Origin: CAZFLN01 sp964519905 | GTDB lineage: Bacteria > Patescibacteriota > Microgenomatia > UBA1400 > UBA1396 | Length of the DNA stretch: 64,000 nucleotides | Assembly (NCBI GenBank): GCA_964519905.1 | Contig: CAZFLN010000003.1 | Coordinates: 1-64,000 of the forward strand | Direction: 5' to 3' | In this document: positions 16,578 through 26,228 of the stretch, one piece after another | Numbering within the stretch: the first letter of the stretch is position 1 | How the letters are laid out: the number at the start of each line of letters is the position of its first letter | Translations under genes and position numbers: made by a program | The notes under the pieces: generated by a model | Seen by the model: the letters and a program-made list of their open reading frames with translations, nothing else | Told to the model about the DNA's origin: nothing | Databases searched by the model: none

Positions 16578-16622
16578 ACGATTCTTTCTCCTCTTCTTGC
16601 ATTGTACAGGACGACGTTTATC

Positions 16623-16631
16623 TGGCAGAAT
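16623..16631 (+). promoter_or_regulatory. Leaderless-type -10 element before the GT2 gene
   Basis: TGG-CAGAAT, 7 bases (aggcggg), ATG at 16639. The GGCGGG could alternatively act as a weak ribosome site. Confidence 0.35.
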
Positions 16632-16638
16632 AGGCGGG

Positions 16639-17799
16639 ATGACCGAATCATCTCGAACCAACTCAACGACAGACATACCTCTCACCAAAGGATCTAATGA
16701 CCCTGGGGTAACGGTACGTGTGGTCCTGGTCTCTTATAATACTGCCAAGCTTACCCTGCAAGCAATTGACTCAGTTTTACAGACAAAAATCCCGAAAAAC
16801 AAGAAGCTGACGTACGAGATTGTCGTAATTGATAATGCCTCGAGCGATCGAACACTCGCTTCTTTGCGCCGAAAATATGCAGTACGGTTGAATCGCACTG
16901 CGCACAGAACTTGGCAAACAAAAGTGAGTTCTCCGGAAGTTTTTGAAAAACTGCCATCAGTGCAGCGTGATAGAGCCGTGGTCACCGAGATGCTTACTGG
17001 CACAATCGATGGGGTAAATATCTCCGTACTGTTGTCAAAAGAAAATCTTGGGTTTGGACGCGCCAATAATCTGGCTCTGGCTGGCTCCGATGCGCAGTTC
17101 TACTTTCTGCTCAATACCGATGCGCAAGTTTCGAGTAACACATTGCCTCGTCTTGTTTCGCATTTCAAGAAGCCACGAAAAGCCAGTACCTCTGTATTAG
17201 GTCGTGCTCGCCATAAACTGGATAATCCAGGGATTATTGCAGCTGATCTTCGGTATCCAGATGGATCAACCCAGCGGCAAGGCGGAGATCTTCCAAATCT
17301 TTCAAATATTGGGAATTGGGTGCTTTTTATAGATGACATTCCTGTGTTGCAGCAATTTTTGTCTTCCTACCAACACCATGACTCTGAAATGCGGAGCTTG
17401 CGTCGTCGACCCCTCAGTAAAGTCGGGTGGGTTGGTGGCACAGCTATGATGATCTCAGCCGCCTGTGTCGATGAAATTGGTGGATTTGATGAACAGTTGT
17501 TCATGTACGGTGAAGACGTTGAACTGTGTCTCCGTGCCACAAAACGTCATTGGGATGTTGCGCTCGCCACAGACACGACAGTAATCCACGTTGGATCGGC
17601 GAGCGCCGGCAGCAAAAATGCTCTTCATGGCGAGATTCGAGGCTTGCTCCATATCTGGAAAAAACACAGATCATCTCAAGAACTATGGGTTCTTCGGCAG
17701 ATTCTCAAACTTGGACTTCACATGCGGGTCTTTGTGTTTGGTATACTGAGGCGATATGGCCAACAACGGATTTATGCAGAAGCTTTGGAACTGGTTTGA
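16639..17799 (+). CDS. Family 2 glycosyltransferase, rhamnosyltransferase-like
   Basis: A 386-residue GT-A transferase: VVLVSYNTAKLTLQAIDSVL, then VIDNASSDRT, the DxD-type FLLNTDAQV, and the later GGTAMMISAACVDEIGGFDEQLFMYGEDVELCLRA, typical of rhamnosyl-type GT2 enzymes (WbbL-like). Between VIDNASSDRT and the LSKENLGFGRANN strand there are about 60 extra residues (16,850-17,040), where the family normally has about 15. Start placed at ATG 16639; an upstream frame would run into divergent rfbB. It overlaps the following ligase gene by 44 bases. Confidence 0.85.
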   Translation: MTESSRTNSTTDIPLTKGSNDPGVTVRVVLVSYNTAKLTLQAIDSVLQTKIPKNKKLTYEIVVIDNASSDRTLASLRRKYAVRLNRTAHRTWQTKVSSPEVFEKLPSVQRDRAVVTEMLTGTIDGVNISVLLSKENLGFGRANNLALAGSDAQFYFLLNTDAQVSSNTLPRLVSHFKKPRKASTSVLGRARHKLDNPGIIAADLRYPDGSTQRQGGDLPNLSNIGNWVLFIDDIPVLQQFLSSYQHHDSEMRSLRRRPLSKVGWVGGTAMMISAACVDEIGGFDEQLFMYGEDVELCLRATKRHWDVALATDTTVIHVGSASAGSKNALHGEIRGLLHIWKKHRSSQELWVLRQILKLGLHMRVFVFGILRRYGQQRIYAEALELV

Positions 17800-19615
17800 C
17801 AACTCGTTTTTGTTGTTTGCTACTATTTTCTTCGTTGCCTTCATTCCGCTGTACCCCAAGATTCCACTCACAGACTTAATTCCAGGCTACATTGTTCGCT
17901 TACGTCTTGAAGACTTTTTTGTTGCCGCCGCCGCAGCTTGGTGGGGTATTCAAGTATTACGGAAAAAAATTCATTGGCGAACACCTCTCACAGCGGCTAT
18001 TGGCGGATACGTTTTAATTGGTTTGATCTCAAATCTTTCTGGAATGTTTCTCACTCAAACCATTCCAACCACGTTTGTACATGTGGGTAAGTCGGCGCTG
18101 CATTGGGCACGATATATCCAGTATTTTTCGTTATTTTTCATTGCGTATAGTGGTGTAAAAACACGTGCGCAAGGTTTGTTGGCTGTGAGTACCTCAATAC
18201 TCACGGTTGTACTGGTTGGAATCTACGGATATGGTCAGAAATACTGGTACTGGCCACTGTACTCAACTATGAACCGAGAATTTAGTAAAGGCTTGCGCTT
18301 GGTACTCTCTCCGTATGGTCGAGTTCAGTCTACGTTTGCTGGTCATTACGATCTTGGAGCCTATTTAGTAATCGTCATTCCATTTGCTTTAGCTCTCTTC
18401 TTTGTCTTGGGTAGGAGAGAGTTATTACCAAGCTGGATAAAAACCAGGTGGATTCGTCCACTTCGCATAGTAAGTTTTCTCGCTTGGTTTTCTGGTTTGT
18501 GGCTTTTGGTTATGTCTGCTTCTCGTGCAGCGTTTGTTGGCTACTTGGCTGGATTAGGTCTAGTTTTGCTTATTTGGGCTTGGAAAATCAAAGATTGGCG
18601 CTGGTTCTTGACTCGTTCCATTGGTTTTTTCTTATTTAGCACAATAATGCTTGTGTTTGTGGGTGATCTGAGAACGCGTTTTGCTCAGCTGATTGATCAA
18701 AATAAATATCCTCGCGTTCACACTGCGTATCACACGGTAAATGACTATGCCAATAATCCACAAAAATTCTTAGCTTTTGTTGGTGTAAATGTTGAAGTGT
18801 CTGATGAGCAAAAATCCCTACAACAACTTGAAGCAGAACTCAACGAACAAGGGATGACTTTGAGTGACACGCAACCATTGCCTCGTCCGAGTGATGTAAC
18901 AGTTGATGTTCCATTGAAGGAATTTGACCTTGATGATCCTGCAGCCACTTTGGCTGCAAATGTGATTCGCCAAGGAGATAAACTCGTGCAACAGCAGACA
19001 TTTTCTGATTGTGCTTTGAAGAGAAGCTTATCTCTGTGCATTCGTTTAGAAACACTCTGGCCTCAAGCAATTCAAGGTTTCTTGAAGAATCCAGTCGTAG
19101 GTTCTGGCTACGCTACATTGACTAAGTCACAGGTTGAGCAGTTTACCGAAGCCGATAGCACCGATAATAATTTCCTTCGGACGCTTGGTGAAAATGGAGT
19201 GGTAGGATTTGCCTTCTTCTACGGAGCGATCGGATTGAGTATGTGGTTCTCTTGGAGAATGGCCTTTGATTCTTCCGATACTGTTCTGAGTTCGTTCGGT
19301 ATCGCGGCGTTTGCTGGCGCAGTTGGTTTACTCTTGAACGCTGTGTACATCGATGTATTCGCCGCCTCGAAAGTCGCATATACTTTTTGGCTGATGCAAG
19401 GTGTGGTGCTCGCTGTTGGCGTGAAAGAGGGAGTTATTGCCCCAAAATTCGCATTTGAGCGAGCAAAACAATCGGAAGAACTGGCACAAATTTCTGCACT
19501 TTTGCAGAAAATGGAGAGTAAGCGGACCGAGAAGTACCAAGATTCTCATTACTTGTCAGCTGCGAAGCAGTCTCAGAAGCGTCGAAAGCCAAAGAAGAAC
19601 GTTCGTCATGTTTAA
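17756..19615 (+). CDS. O-antigen ligase/polymerase family membrane protein
   Basis: A 619-residue protein with about ten membrane helices. The Wzy/WaaL-type core is seen as MSASRAAFVGYLAG and later FLKNPVVGSGYATL ... EADSTDNNFLRTLGENGVVGF, which match the conserved loop and H-containing motif region of pfam04932 (the usual H-N is replaced by D-N here). A large soluble loop of about 130 residues (around 18,680-19,080) lies on the outside. The last 65 residues are charged and cytoplasmic. It probably joins or polymerises lipid-linked glycans. Overlaps both neighbours (44 and 8 bases). Confidence 0.8.
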   Translation: MANNGFMQKLWNWFDNSFLLFATIFFVAFIPLYPKIPLTDLIPGYIVRLRLEDFFVAAAAAWWGIQVLRKKIHWRTPLTAAIGGYVLIGLISNLSGMFLTQTIPTTFVHVGKSALHWARYIQYFSLFFIAYSGVKTRAQGLLAVSTSILTVVLVGIYGYGQKYWYWPLYSTMNREFSKGLRLVLSPYGRVQSTFAGHYDLGAYLVIVIPFALALFFVLGRRELLPSWIKTRWIRPLRIVSFLAWFSGLWLLVMSASRAAFVGYLAGLGLVLLIWAWKIKDWRWFLTRSIGFFLFSTIMLVFVGDLRTRFAQLIDQNKYPRVHTAYHTVNDYANNPQKFLAFVGVNVEVSDEQKSLQQLEAELNEQGMTLSDTQPLPRPSDVTVDVPLKEFDLDDPAATLAANVIRQGDKLVQQQTFSDCALKRSLSLCIRLETLWPQAIQGFLKNPVVGSGYATLTKSQVEQFTEADSTDNNFLRTLGENGVVGFAFFYGAIGLSMWFSWRMAFDSSDTVLSSFGIAAFAGAVGLLLNAVYIDVFAASKVAYTFWLMQGVVLAVGVKEGVIAPKFAFERAKQSEELAQISALLQKMESKRTEKYQDSHYLSAAKQSQKRRKPKKNVRHV

Positions 19616-21206
19616 GCTTTCTGTGAAGATAAAAAACTGGATTTTTCTGCTCTCCTTGAGTGCGATTTTCCTCGTTTCGTTTGCTGTTCGACTCTCTGGA
19701 TTTGATCGTCCATTGGCTGATTGGCACTCTTTCCGTCAGGTTGATACTGCTTCAGTAACGAGAGAGTATCAAAAGCACGGTATCGATCCCCTTCGACCCA
19801 GGTACCACGATGTCTCGAACATCCAGTCTGGGTACGACAATCCAGAGGGTTGGCGCATGGTAGAGTTTCCACTTTTAAATATTGTGGTGGCCAGTATTTT
19901 GCAGTGGCAGCCAGAATGGAACTTGGTGGAAACTCATCGGGGAGTATCAATTTTTTCTTCGCTTGTATCGCTTTTGTGTTTGTCTTTTTTACTGCTCCGC
20001 TGGTATGGAAAGTTGGTGAGTTTGGTTGGTGCCTTTATTTTTGGTACGATGCCATTTAATATTTTCTTCTCGACTGTAGTCTTGCCAGAACCATTTATGG
20101 TGATGTGGGCATTGTTAGCGGCAGTGTTTTTTACACTCTGGGCACAAGACAGTGCTCGGAAGTTTGATCAGGGTCAAGGAAAAGTGTTTATTTTTTCTGA
20201 TATTTGGTTGCTTTTTGCTGGGCTGAGTTTTGCTGCTGCGCTGTTAGTAAAGCCGATGGCTGTTTTCTTTGTTCCAGTGTATGCCGCTGTAATTTGGCAG
20301 CAACGTCGTTGGAGTTGGCCTGCAATTGTCAAAGCAGGTATCGTTTTTTTCGCCGCTATTTTACCGCTCCTTTGGTGGCGCAATTGGATTCAAAATTTCC
20401 CAACAGGCATTCCTGCCTCGGATTGGTTGCTGAACGGAAATGGAATTCGTTTTCGTCCGGCTTGGTGGCGTTGGCTCTTTGGTGATCGCATTGGTCGAAT
20501 GATGTTTGGTCACTGGGGAGCATCTTTGGTGCTTCTTGGTGGTGTAGCAGCTTTGTGGAATTGGCCAAAGAAGCGCTTGTCCAGACAATCTTGGTTCGGT
20601 TGGGTGGTGTCAGAGCTTGATCGCCTTGTACGCACGGAGGGTTTGGTGCTGGCATTTGCCGTTGGGTGTCTTTCGTATCTCGTAATTTTTGCTTCTGGAA
20701 ATGTTCAACATGATTATTATCAAACACTTATTGTTCCAGCACTTTCGGTTTTAGCTGCTCGAGGAAGCGTGTGGCTTTTCAGGTTTGCTCGAAATGCTTG
20801 GCAGCAGGTGTGGATTGCCTTTGGGCTCTTGAGTGTCATTCTGTTTTCCTGGATGTTTGCATGGCATGACATTCAGCAGTTGTTTGCAATTAATAATCCG
20901 GCGGTCGTGCCTGCTGGCCAAGCGGTGCAGCGCCATGCGGGAGCTGATGATCTCGTAATTGCCTCATATATGGGTGACACGACACTTCTTTTTGCCAGTG
21001 ATCGTCGTGGCTGGCCGATTGGTTTTTCGCTTGATCAAAAACTTGAGGCAGGAGCAGCGTGGTATCTTTCCACCGCGTTGGATGACGAAACACGAGATTT
21101 AATTGAACGATTTACATTGGTAGAGCAAACGGACCTGTATTCATTGATCGATCTGCGAAAAGTTTCTACTGAGTCGGCGGATGTTGGCCCACGGTTAAGA
21201 GAGTAA
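19608..21206 (+). CDS. GT39/PMT-type membrane glycosyltransferase
   Basis: A 532-residue multi-spanning protein of the ArnT/PMT group, which uses a polyprenyl-phosphate-linked sugar outside the membrane. After the first helix comes FDRPLADWHSFRQVDTASVTREY, where the D-W-H-S-F-R motif replaces the usual first-loop acidic motif (DE) of GT39; such WHxFRQ proteins are frequent in glycan clusters. About 11 membrane segments follow, with a soluble C-terminal domain of about 100 residues. Start chosen at ATG 19608 overlapping the ligase stop by 8 bases. Confidence 0.78.
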   Translation: MFKLSVKIKNWIFLLSLSAIFLVSFAVRLSGFDRPLADWHSFRQVDTASVTREYQKHGIDPLRPRYHDVSNIQSGYDNPEGWRMVEFPLLNIVVASILQWQPEWNLVETHRGVSIFSSLVSLLCLSFLLLRWYGKLVSLVGAFIFGTMPFNIFFSTVVLPEPFMVMWALLAAVFFTLWAQDSARKFDQGQGKVFIFSDIWLLFAGLSFAAALLVKPMAVFFVPVYAAVIWQQRRWSWPAIVKAGIVFFAAILPLLWWRNWIQNFPTGIPASDWLLNGNGIRFRPAWWRWLFGDRIGRMMFGHWGASLVLLGGVAALWNWPKKRLSRQSWFGWVVSELDRLVRTEGLVLAFAVGCLSYLVIFASGNVQHDYYQTLIVPALSVLAARGSVWLFRFARNAWQQVWIAFGLLSVILFSWMFAWHDIQQLFAINNPAVVPAGQAVQRHAGADDLVIASYMGDTTLLFASDRRGWPIGFSLDQKLEAGAAWYLSTALDDETRDLIERFTLVEQTDLYSLIDLRKVSTESADVGPRLRE

Positions 21207-21208
21207 AT

Positions 21209-22432
21209 ATGCGAATTTTAATGTTAACCCCCTACTTGCCGTATCCACTCTTGAGTGGTGGTCAGGTTCGATCGTACAATCTCCTCAAGGAAATTTCGAA
21301 GGAGCATGACGTAACACTTTTTTCGCTCGTTAAAGATTCATCTGAGAAGGAGAATATTCGAGAGCTGGAAAAATTTTGTTCTCGAGTTGAAGTGTTTCAA
21401 CGAACTGCCAAGCCTTGGCATCCTCGAAACATTTTGCTGGCTGCGGTTACGCCATATCCGTTTGTAGTGACACGGAATTTAGTTTTGTCTCTGCGTGGTG
21501 CCATTGCGGAAGAGTTACAGCGTCAAAAATATGACCTGATTCACGTCGAAACGTTCTACATGATGCCAAGTATTCCTAAGACAACAACACCAACACTTCT
21601 GGTGGAGCAGACCATTGAGTATCTTGGGTATCAGCAGTTTGCTGATCAGATAACGAAAAAGTTTCCCTTTCTTTCTCCACTACTTTCGGTTGATATTGCC
21701 AAGATTACATACTGGGAACGACTCTACTGGCGAACCTGCAATCAGCTGATTACTGTGTCGGAGGATGATCGCGAGTTTATTCATGAACAGCTCCCAGAAA
21801 TTCCACCGATAAAAGTGGTGAGCAATGGTGTTGACTCCGCTTTTTTTGCTGAGAAACCAAAGAAAGCCGACTCAATTCCGACACTGCTCTTTGTCGGAAC
21901 GTTTCACTGGCGTCCAAATGTTGAGGCTGTGGAGTACTTGGTAGAAAAAGTCTGGCCTTTGGTAAAGAAACAGGTCCCCAATGCACGATTACGAATAGCT
22001 GGCGCGTCTCCGACCGCCAAAATTCAATCTTTCCAAGAGAAAGATGCAAGTATTATTGTGACTGGACGTGTTCCAGATATTCGCGACGAGTATAGCCGAG
22101 CACATGTTCTCGTGGCTCCGGTGCTCAGTGGAAAAGGAACCCGGTATAAGGTTCTTGAGGCAATGGCCAGTAAGACGCCAGTAGTGGGGACAGAGATCGC
22201 ACTTGAAGGTATTGGCGCCGAACCAGAAACGGAGTGTCTCATTGGCAACACACCGGTTGAGTTAGCTGCGCAAACAGTTCGAGTTTTGCAAGATGTTTCG
22301 TTGCAGAAATCACTGGGTGAAGCAGGAAGAAAGTTTGTAACCAAGAACTTTAGCTGGAAGAGTATTGGTCAAGATTTGTTGCGAATTTATGAGGAAACTG
22401 CCTCCGAAAATAAAGTGCCAGATTCTCAATGA
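21209..22432 (+). CDS. Family 4 glycosyltransferase
   Basis: A 407-residue GT-B transferase. It starts with MRILMLTPYLPYPLLSGGQVRSYNLLKEIS, the N-terminal Rossmann fold with a G-G-x-x-R loop. The C-terminal domain has LLFVGTFHWRPNVEAVEYLVEKVWPLV and VLVAPVLSGKGTRYKVLEAMASKTPVV, with the E-x7-E pattern replaced by GKGTRYKVLEAMA as in the Stp1/exosortase-linked GT4 subgroup. Two bases separate it from the upstream gene and it overlaps the next by 4. Confidence 0.87.
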   Translation: MRILMLTPYLPYPLLSGGQVRSYNLLKEISKEHDVTLFSLVKDSSEKENIRELEKFCSRVEVFQRTAKPWHPRNILLAAVTPYPFVVTRNLVLSLRGAIAEELQRQKYDLIHVETFYMMPSIPKTTTPTLLVEQTIEYLGYQQFADQITKKFPFLSPLLSVDIAKITYWERLYWRTCNQLITVSEDDREFIHEQLPEIPPIKVVSNGVDSAFFAEKPKKADSIPTLLFVGTFHWRPNVEAVEYLVEKVWPLVKKQVPNARLRIAGASPTAKIQSFQEKDASIIVTGRVPDIRDEYSRAHVLVAPVLSGKGTRYKVLEAMASKTPVVGTEIALEGIGAEPETECLIGNTPVELAAQTVRVLQDVSLQKSLGEAGRKFVTKNFSWKSIGQDLLRIYEETASENKVPDSQ

Positions 22433-23358
22433 TCAATACTTCAAATCTCACTATTGTCTTAGTAAATTACAACTCTGGAGTGTGGTTAGAGCGGTGTTTA
22501 GCCTCTTTTCGCAACATAATTGGTTGGAATGAGCAAGAACCTCCGTACAGAGTAATTTTGGTAGACAATGCTTCAAGCGACGGTTCAACTGAACTGGTTG
22601 AACGAGCGTATGACTGGCTCGAAGTGATTCGTTTACCAGAGAATGTTGGATTTTCAGCCGGGAATAACGTCGCACTTTCTCAAGTGACTACCCCGTTTGC
22701 CATGCTGCTCAACACTGATACAGAGTTTATTCCAGGAACAGACTTGAGTGTTTTTATTGAACAAAACTTTTCTGATCCGAATGTTGGCGTGCTATCTCCA
22801 CGAGTGGAGTTTCCAGATGGAACGTTGGATCATGCGAGCCATCGAGGTTTTCCGACACTTTGGAATGCAGCGGCATATTTTTCTGGTTTGAGTCGTGCAT
22901 TTCCGCGGAGTAAAATTTTTGCTGGTTACACTCTTGGATGGAAAAACCCAACAGAAGCACATGAAATTCAAGCCTGTACCGGGGCAGCCATGATTGTACG
23001 AACCAGCGCTATGCAAGAAGTCGGATTGCTTGATGAATCTTTCTTTATGTACGCAGAGGATATCGATTGGTGCAAACGATTTTTTGATGCCGGTTGGAAA
23101 ATTTGGTACGACCCAAGCTTGGTGGTAATTCATCATAAGCACAAGTCGGGGCAAGGGAAAGATGCTGATTTTTCCACAAAAGAGCGGACAATTCGTGCGT
23201 TTTATGACACGATGAAGCAGTACTTCCGAAAACATAGTTCTCAATCACCAGCTCTGGTACTTCTGGGCGCATTTGCTATGATAGATATATTGAAGTATCG
23301 AAAACTGAATCAAGAAAGGAAACGTCATGTACGTTCAAGAACTTCGATCCAAAATTGA
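22429..23358 (+). CDS. Family 2 glycosyltransferase
   Basis: A 309-residue GT2 transferase: TIVLVNYNSGVWLERCLASF, VILVDNASSDGSTELVE, NVGFSAGNNVALSQ, LLNTDTEF and ACTGAAMIVRTSAMQEVGLLDESFFMYAEDIDWCKRFFDAGW. This is the rhamnosyltransferase-like layout. The ATG overlaps the preceding GT4 stop by 4 bases, and the C-terminal basic tail overlaps the next gene by 32 bases. Confidence 0.88.
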   Translation: MINTSNLTIVLVNYNSGVWLERCLASFRNIIGWNEQEPPYRVILVDNASSDGSTELVERAYDWLEVIRLPENVGFSAGNNVALSQVTTPFAMLLNTDTEFIPGTDLSVFIEQNFSDPNVGVLSPRVEFPDGTLDHASHRGFPTLWNAAAYFSGLSRAFPRSKIFAGYTLGWKNPTEAHEIQACTGAAMIVRTSAMQEVGLLDESFFMYAEDIDWCKRFFDAGWKIWYDPSLVVIHHKHKSGQGKDADFSTKERTIRAFYDTMKQYFRKHSSQSPALVLLGAFAMIDILKYRKLNQERKRHVRSRTSIQN

Positions 23359-23884
23359 AATTGAGCAGCGCCGTCAACTCAACAATAGTGTTTTTGCTTT
23401 AGTAATCATCTTTTTCAGCGTCATTTTTAGTTCTGTGGCTCCGCAAATGATGTATGAATACTTGTTGCAAGGCGTTTCTGTTGAACAGCAACTCATGCTT
23501 TTACAGTATATTCCTTTGGCTTCTTACTTGGTGGCTTTTGTAGCTTTTGCGATGACTGTTTTTGGACATTTTTCTCACCGTCGACGAGTGCGTTTGTACG
23601 AGCAAGAAATGATGTTGCTTGAGTACACTCAAGATGACTGCAATTGTGGTCATGAACACCACTCACATCATGCACACGCTGATCTCACCGATTTGTCAGA
23701 TACAGATTTTGAAATTGAAACCGAAGAAGTAATTGTTGAGGCTACTCCAGAAGTTCGAGAGGGTTCCGTAGCTGATTTGTCAGCTGCACTCTCTAATGCT
23801 AATGCCAAAGCAATGCCAAAGAAATCCGTTTCTTCTTCCAAGAAGCGTGGACGATCTGCTGGCAAGAAGTCAAGTAAAAAATAA
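23327..23884 (+). CDS. Small membrane protein with a His-rich stretch and basic tail
   Basis: A 185-residue protein of unknown function. Two hydrophobic segments (about residues 20-45 and 60-85) form a hairpin. Then come the His-rich CNCGHEHHSHHAHADLTD (about 105-122), an acidic stretch, and a Lys/Ser-rich end (KKSVSSSKKRGRSAGKK). Both soluble ends are likely cytoplasmic. The histidine/cysteine patch could bind Zn or Ni; the basic tail could bind nucleic acid or acidic lipids. It starts inside the previous GT gene with a good ribosome site (GAAAGGAAA). Its place inside the operon suggests a membrane or regulatory helper for glycan export, which is speculation. Confidence 0.7.
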   Translation: MYVQELRSKIEIEQRRQLNNSVFALVIIFFSVIFSSVAPQMMYEYLLQGVSVEQQLMLLQYIPLASYLVAFVAFAMTVFGHFSHRRRVRLYEQEMMLLEYTQDDCNCGHEHHSHHAHADLTDLSDTDFEIETEEVIVEATPEVREGSVADLSAALSNANAKAMPKKSVSSSKKRGRSAGKKSSKK

Positions 23885-23897
23885 CAAGTGAGGCAGC

Positions 23898-25064
23898 TTG
23901 CCGGAATACCGAAGAATCGGGATTGATGCGCGGCTCGCTGGAGCTCGCCACGCTGGCATTGGTCGCTACGAGGCCGAAATAATTTCTCGCCTCGTAGCAG
24001 AGCCAAAATTCCTTGATGAAACAAGGAAGATACAAGTGCAGTGGGTGATTTGGCTGCACAGTTCTGATGATGGCGCATGGCTCCCGCAGGAACTCCCTGC
24101 TTGGGTGCAAGTGAAGCGGACTTCTGTCCGGCACTACAGTCTGGCGGAACAGTGGCTCTGGCCGTTGCAGTTGAGATCGGTCGCTTGTGAGCTCTTGTGG
24201 GTGCCGCATTTTAATGTTCCGGTTCTTTGTCCATTTCCATGGGTGGTGACACTCCATGATTTGCTGTGGCATAAAGAAAAAGATGCTCGGTCAACAACAC
24301 TCCCTGGATGGAAGCATTTCCTGAAACATCGAGTCTATACCCTTGTGACTCGTTTGGCTGCGCAGCGTGCCGAAAGCGTCATAGTTCCCAGCAAAGAGGT
24401 CGGGAAAGATGTGAAGTCCCGCTTTGGGAAGGAACTCAACATTCACGTTACTCCAGAAGGAGTGGCGGAAATTTATCGCACAATAGATTTGGTCAACAAT
24501 GATTCGCAGTCCTCACAAACACATCCAAGAATTGTGTATGTGGGAAGTTTATATCCACATAAAAACCTGGAAGTGGTACTGCAATCGTTGCGAGGTTTGC
24601 CAGAATTCACTTTGGAAGTTGTGAGCACTCGATCTGTTTTTACTGAAGCTTTTTTGGAGCGTGCTGATGAGCTGGGTGTTCGTACTCAGGTTGAGTACAT
24701 TGGCTATCTTCCTGATCAAGAGTTGATACAACGTTTGCATGGCGCTGTGGCCTTGATTCAACCTTCGAGCTTTGAAGGGTTTGGTTTAACTGGATTGGAA
24801 GGTATGTCTGTTGGAGTTCCGGTCGTTGCCAGTGACCTGCCTGTTTTTGCAGAAGTGTATGGAAAACACGCCTATTCTTTCCCCAAACATGATGCTATTG
24901 CATTAGCAAAAGTCCTCAAAGAACTCTGGAAGCACCCACCAAAGCGACAGGTTTTGCAGGATGCTCAACGATATGCGCAGCGTTTTAGTTGGGATCGCAC
25001 GACTCAGCAAACTTGGGAAGTATTACGAAGTTCCTGGAAAGGGATACGTGATTCTGACAGATAA
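23898..25064 (+). CDS. Family 4 glycosyltransferase (mannosyltransferase-like)
   Basis: A 388-residue GT-B transferase: RIGIDARLAGARHAGIGRYEAEII at the N-terminus (the usual GIGRY loop), PWVVTLHDLLWHKEKDA, IVYVGSLYPHKNLEVVLQSL and the E-x7-E motif PSSFEGFGLTGLEGMSVGVPVVASD. The first codon is TTG at 23898; no better ATG or GTG gives the complete Rossmann strand. It ends inside the next gene. Confidence 0.85.
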   Translation: MPEYRRIGIDARLAGARHAGIGRYEAEIISRLVAEPKFLDETRKIQVQWVIWLHSSDDGAWLPQELPAWVQVKRTSVRHYSLAEQWLWPLQLRSVACELLWVPHFNVPVLCPFPWVVTLHDLLWHKEKDARSTTLPGWKHFLKHRVYTLVTRLAAQRAESVIVPSKEVGKDVKSRFGKELNIHVTPEGVAEIYRTIDLVNNDSQSSQTHPRIVYVGSLYPHKNLEVVLQSLRGLPEFTLEVVSTRSVFTEAFLERADELGVRTQVEYIGYLPDQELIQRLHGAVALIQPSSFEGFGLTGLEGMSVGVPVVASDLPVFAEVYGKHAYSFPKHDAIALAKVLKELWKHPPKRQVLQDAQRYAQRFSWDRTTQQTWEVLRSSWKGIRDSDR

Positions 25065-26217
25065 AAAGCAAGTGGGCTCCGAACATCCAAAAGTAGCATT
25101 GGTGTATGACCGTGCTGCGGCGCAAGGTGGAGCGGAGCGGGTGCTCACAGCTTTGCGGGAAGGATTCCCTGATGCTCCGCTTTTTACATCTGTGGTAGTG
25201 CGGAAAGAAGCGCCTTGGACAGCTGGTTGGACAATTCGTACCAGCTGGATTCAGCGTTTGCCAGGTTTCTTCCAGCGGTATCGCTGGTGGGGCTGGGCAA
25301 TGCCCTTTGTTTTCGAAGGTTTCGATTTTTCTCAGTATGATGTCGTGATTTCGGTCACTGGCGAGGCCGCCAAGGGAGTCATTACCCAGCCCCACCAGCT
25401 TCATATTTGTTATCTCCTCACACCAACACGGTATCTCTGGTCTCATCGCCAAGAAGCGGAGAAATCTCTTTGGGGAGGCATCCGTCCGCTTGGCGCAAAA
25501 GTACTCGATGTTTTGCAGCGCTGGGACGCGGTTGCAGCACAACGCCCAGATGTCATTATTCCGATTTCTCGCTTAGTCGCTGAGCGAACGAAGCAGTATT
25601 ATCAGCGAGCAACGTTGGCCCCATTCTATCCGCCGTTGACGACACTGCCGACGGCTCAACAGCCAACGCTTGCCTTAGAGACTCCTTTTTTCTTTACCTG
25701 GGGAAGGCATGTGGCGTACAAGCGTTTTGATTTGGTCATTCGGGCTGCCATACAGCAGAAAGAGCAACTGGTTATCGCTGGGTATGGACCTGAGACCTCC
25801 AAGCTGCGTCGTTTGGCACGTAAGTATGATGCGTCTTCTCAGTATGTTCGCTTTGTGGGACGTGTTTCCGATGCGGAGCTCAAATGGTACTTGGAGCGGG
25901 CGAAGGCAGCAGTTTTCCCTCAGATCGAGGATTTTGGGATCGCCGCGGGCGAAGCCATCTTGGCAGGTTGCCCGGTAATTCTGCATGAAAAGTCTGGAGT
26001 AGCAGAAATTCTCACCAAGAATTCTGCAGTAAAAATTTCCGAAGAATCAGTAAAAAGTGTGGCTGAAGCAATGCAAGCAGTGAAGAAAAAACAGTGGTCA
26101 AGACTTGACATGCAGCGAGAAGCACGACAATATGCAGGGGCACGCTTTGTCAGGCAGTGGCAAGATCTCGTCGAGAAGCAATGGCGCGATCACCAGAAAT
26201 CTTGGCAAACGCTTTAA
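25048..26217 (+). CDS. Family 4 glycosyltransferase
   Basis: About 389 residues. The core begins VALVYDRAAAQGGAERVLTALREGFPDAPLFTS and includes LLTPTRYLWSHRQEAE, FFFTWGRHVAYKRFDLVIRAA and FPQIEDFGIAAGEAILAGCPVI, a typical GT4 pattern with E-D-F-G-I-A-A-G-E. The open frame extends back to 24961, but that part overlaps the previous gene with unrelated sequence. I chose GTG 25048 (GGAAAGGG upstream); GTG 25072 is possible. The end overlaps nothing; manC follows 11 bases later. Confidence 0.83.
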   Translation: MILTDKKQVGSEHPKVALVYDRAAAQGGAERVLTALREGFPDAPLFTSVVVRKEAPWTAGWTIRTSWIQRLPGFFQRYRWWGWAMPFVFEGFDFSQYDVVISVTGEAAKGVITQPHQLHICYLLTPTRYLWSHRQEAEKSLWGGIRPLGAKVLDVLQRWDAVAAQRPDVIIPISRLVAERTKQYYQRATLAPFYPPLTTLPTAQQPTLALETPFFFTWGRHVAYKRFDLVIRAAIQQKEQLVIAGYGPETSKLRRLARKYDASSQYVRFVGRVSDAELKWYLERAKAAVFPQIEDFGIAAGEAILAGCPVILHEKSGVAEILTKNSAVKISEESVKSVAEAMQAVKKKQWSRLDMQREARQYAGARFVRQWQDLVEKQWRDHQKSWQTL

Positions 26218-26228
26218 GAAAGGACAAC

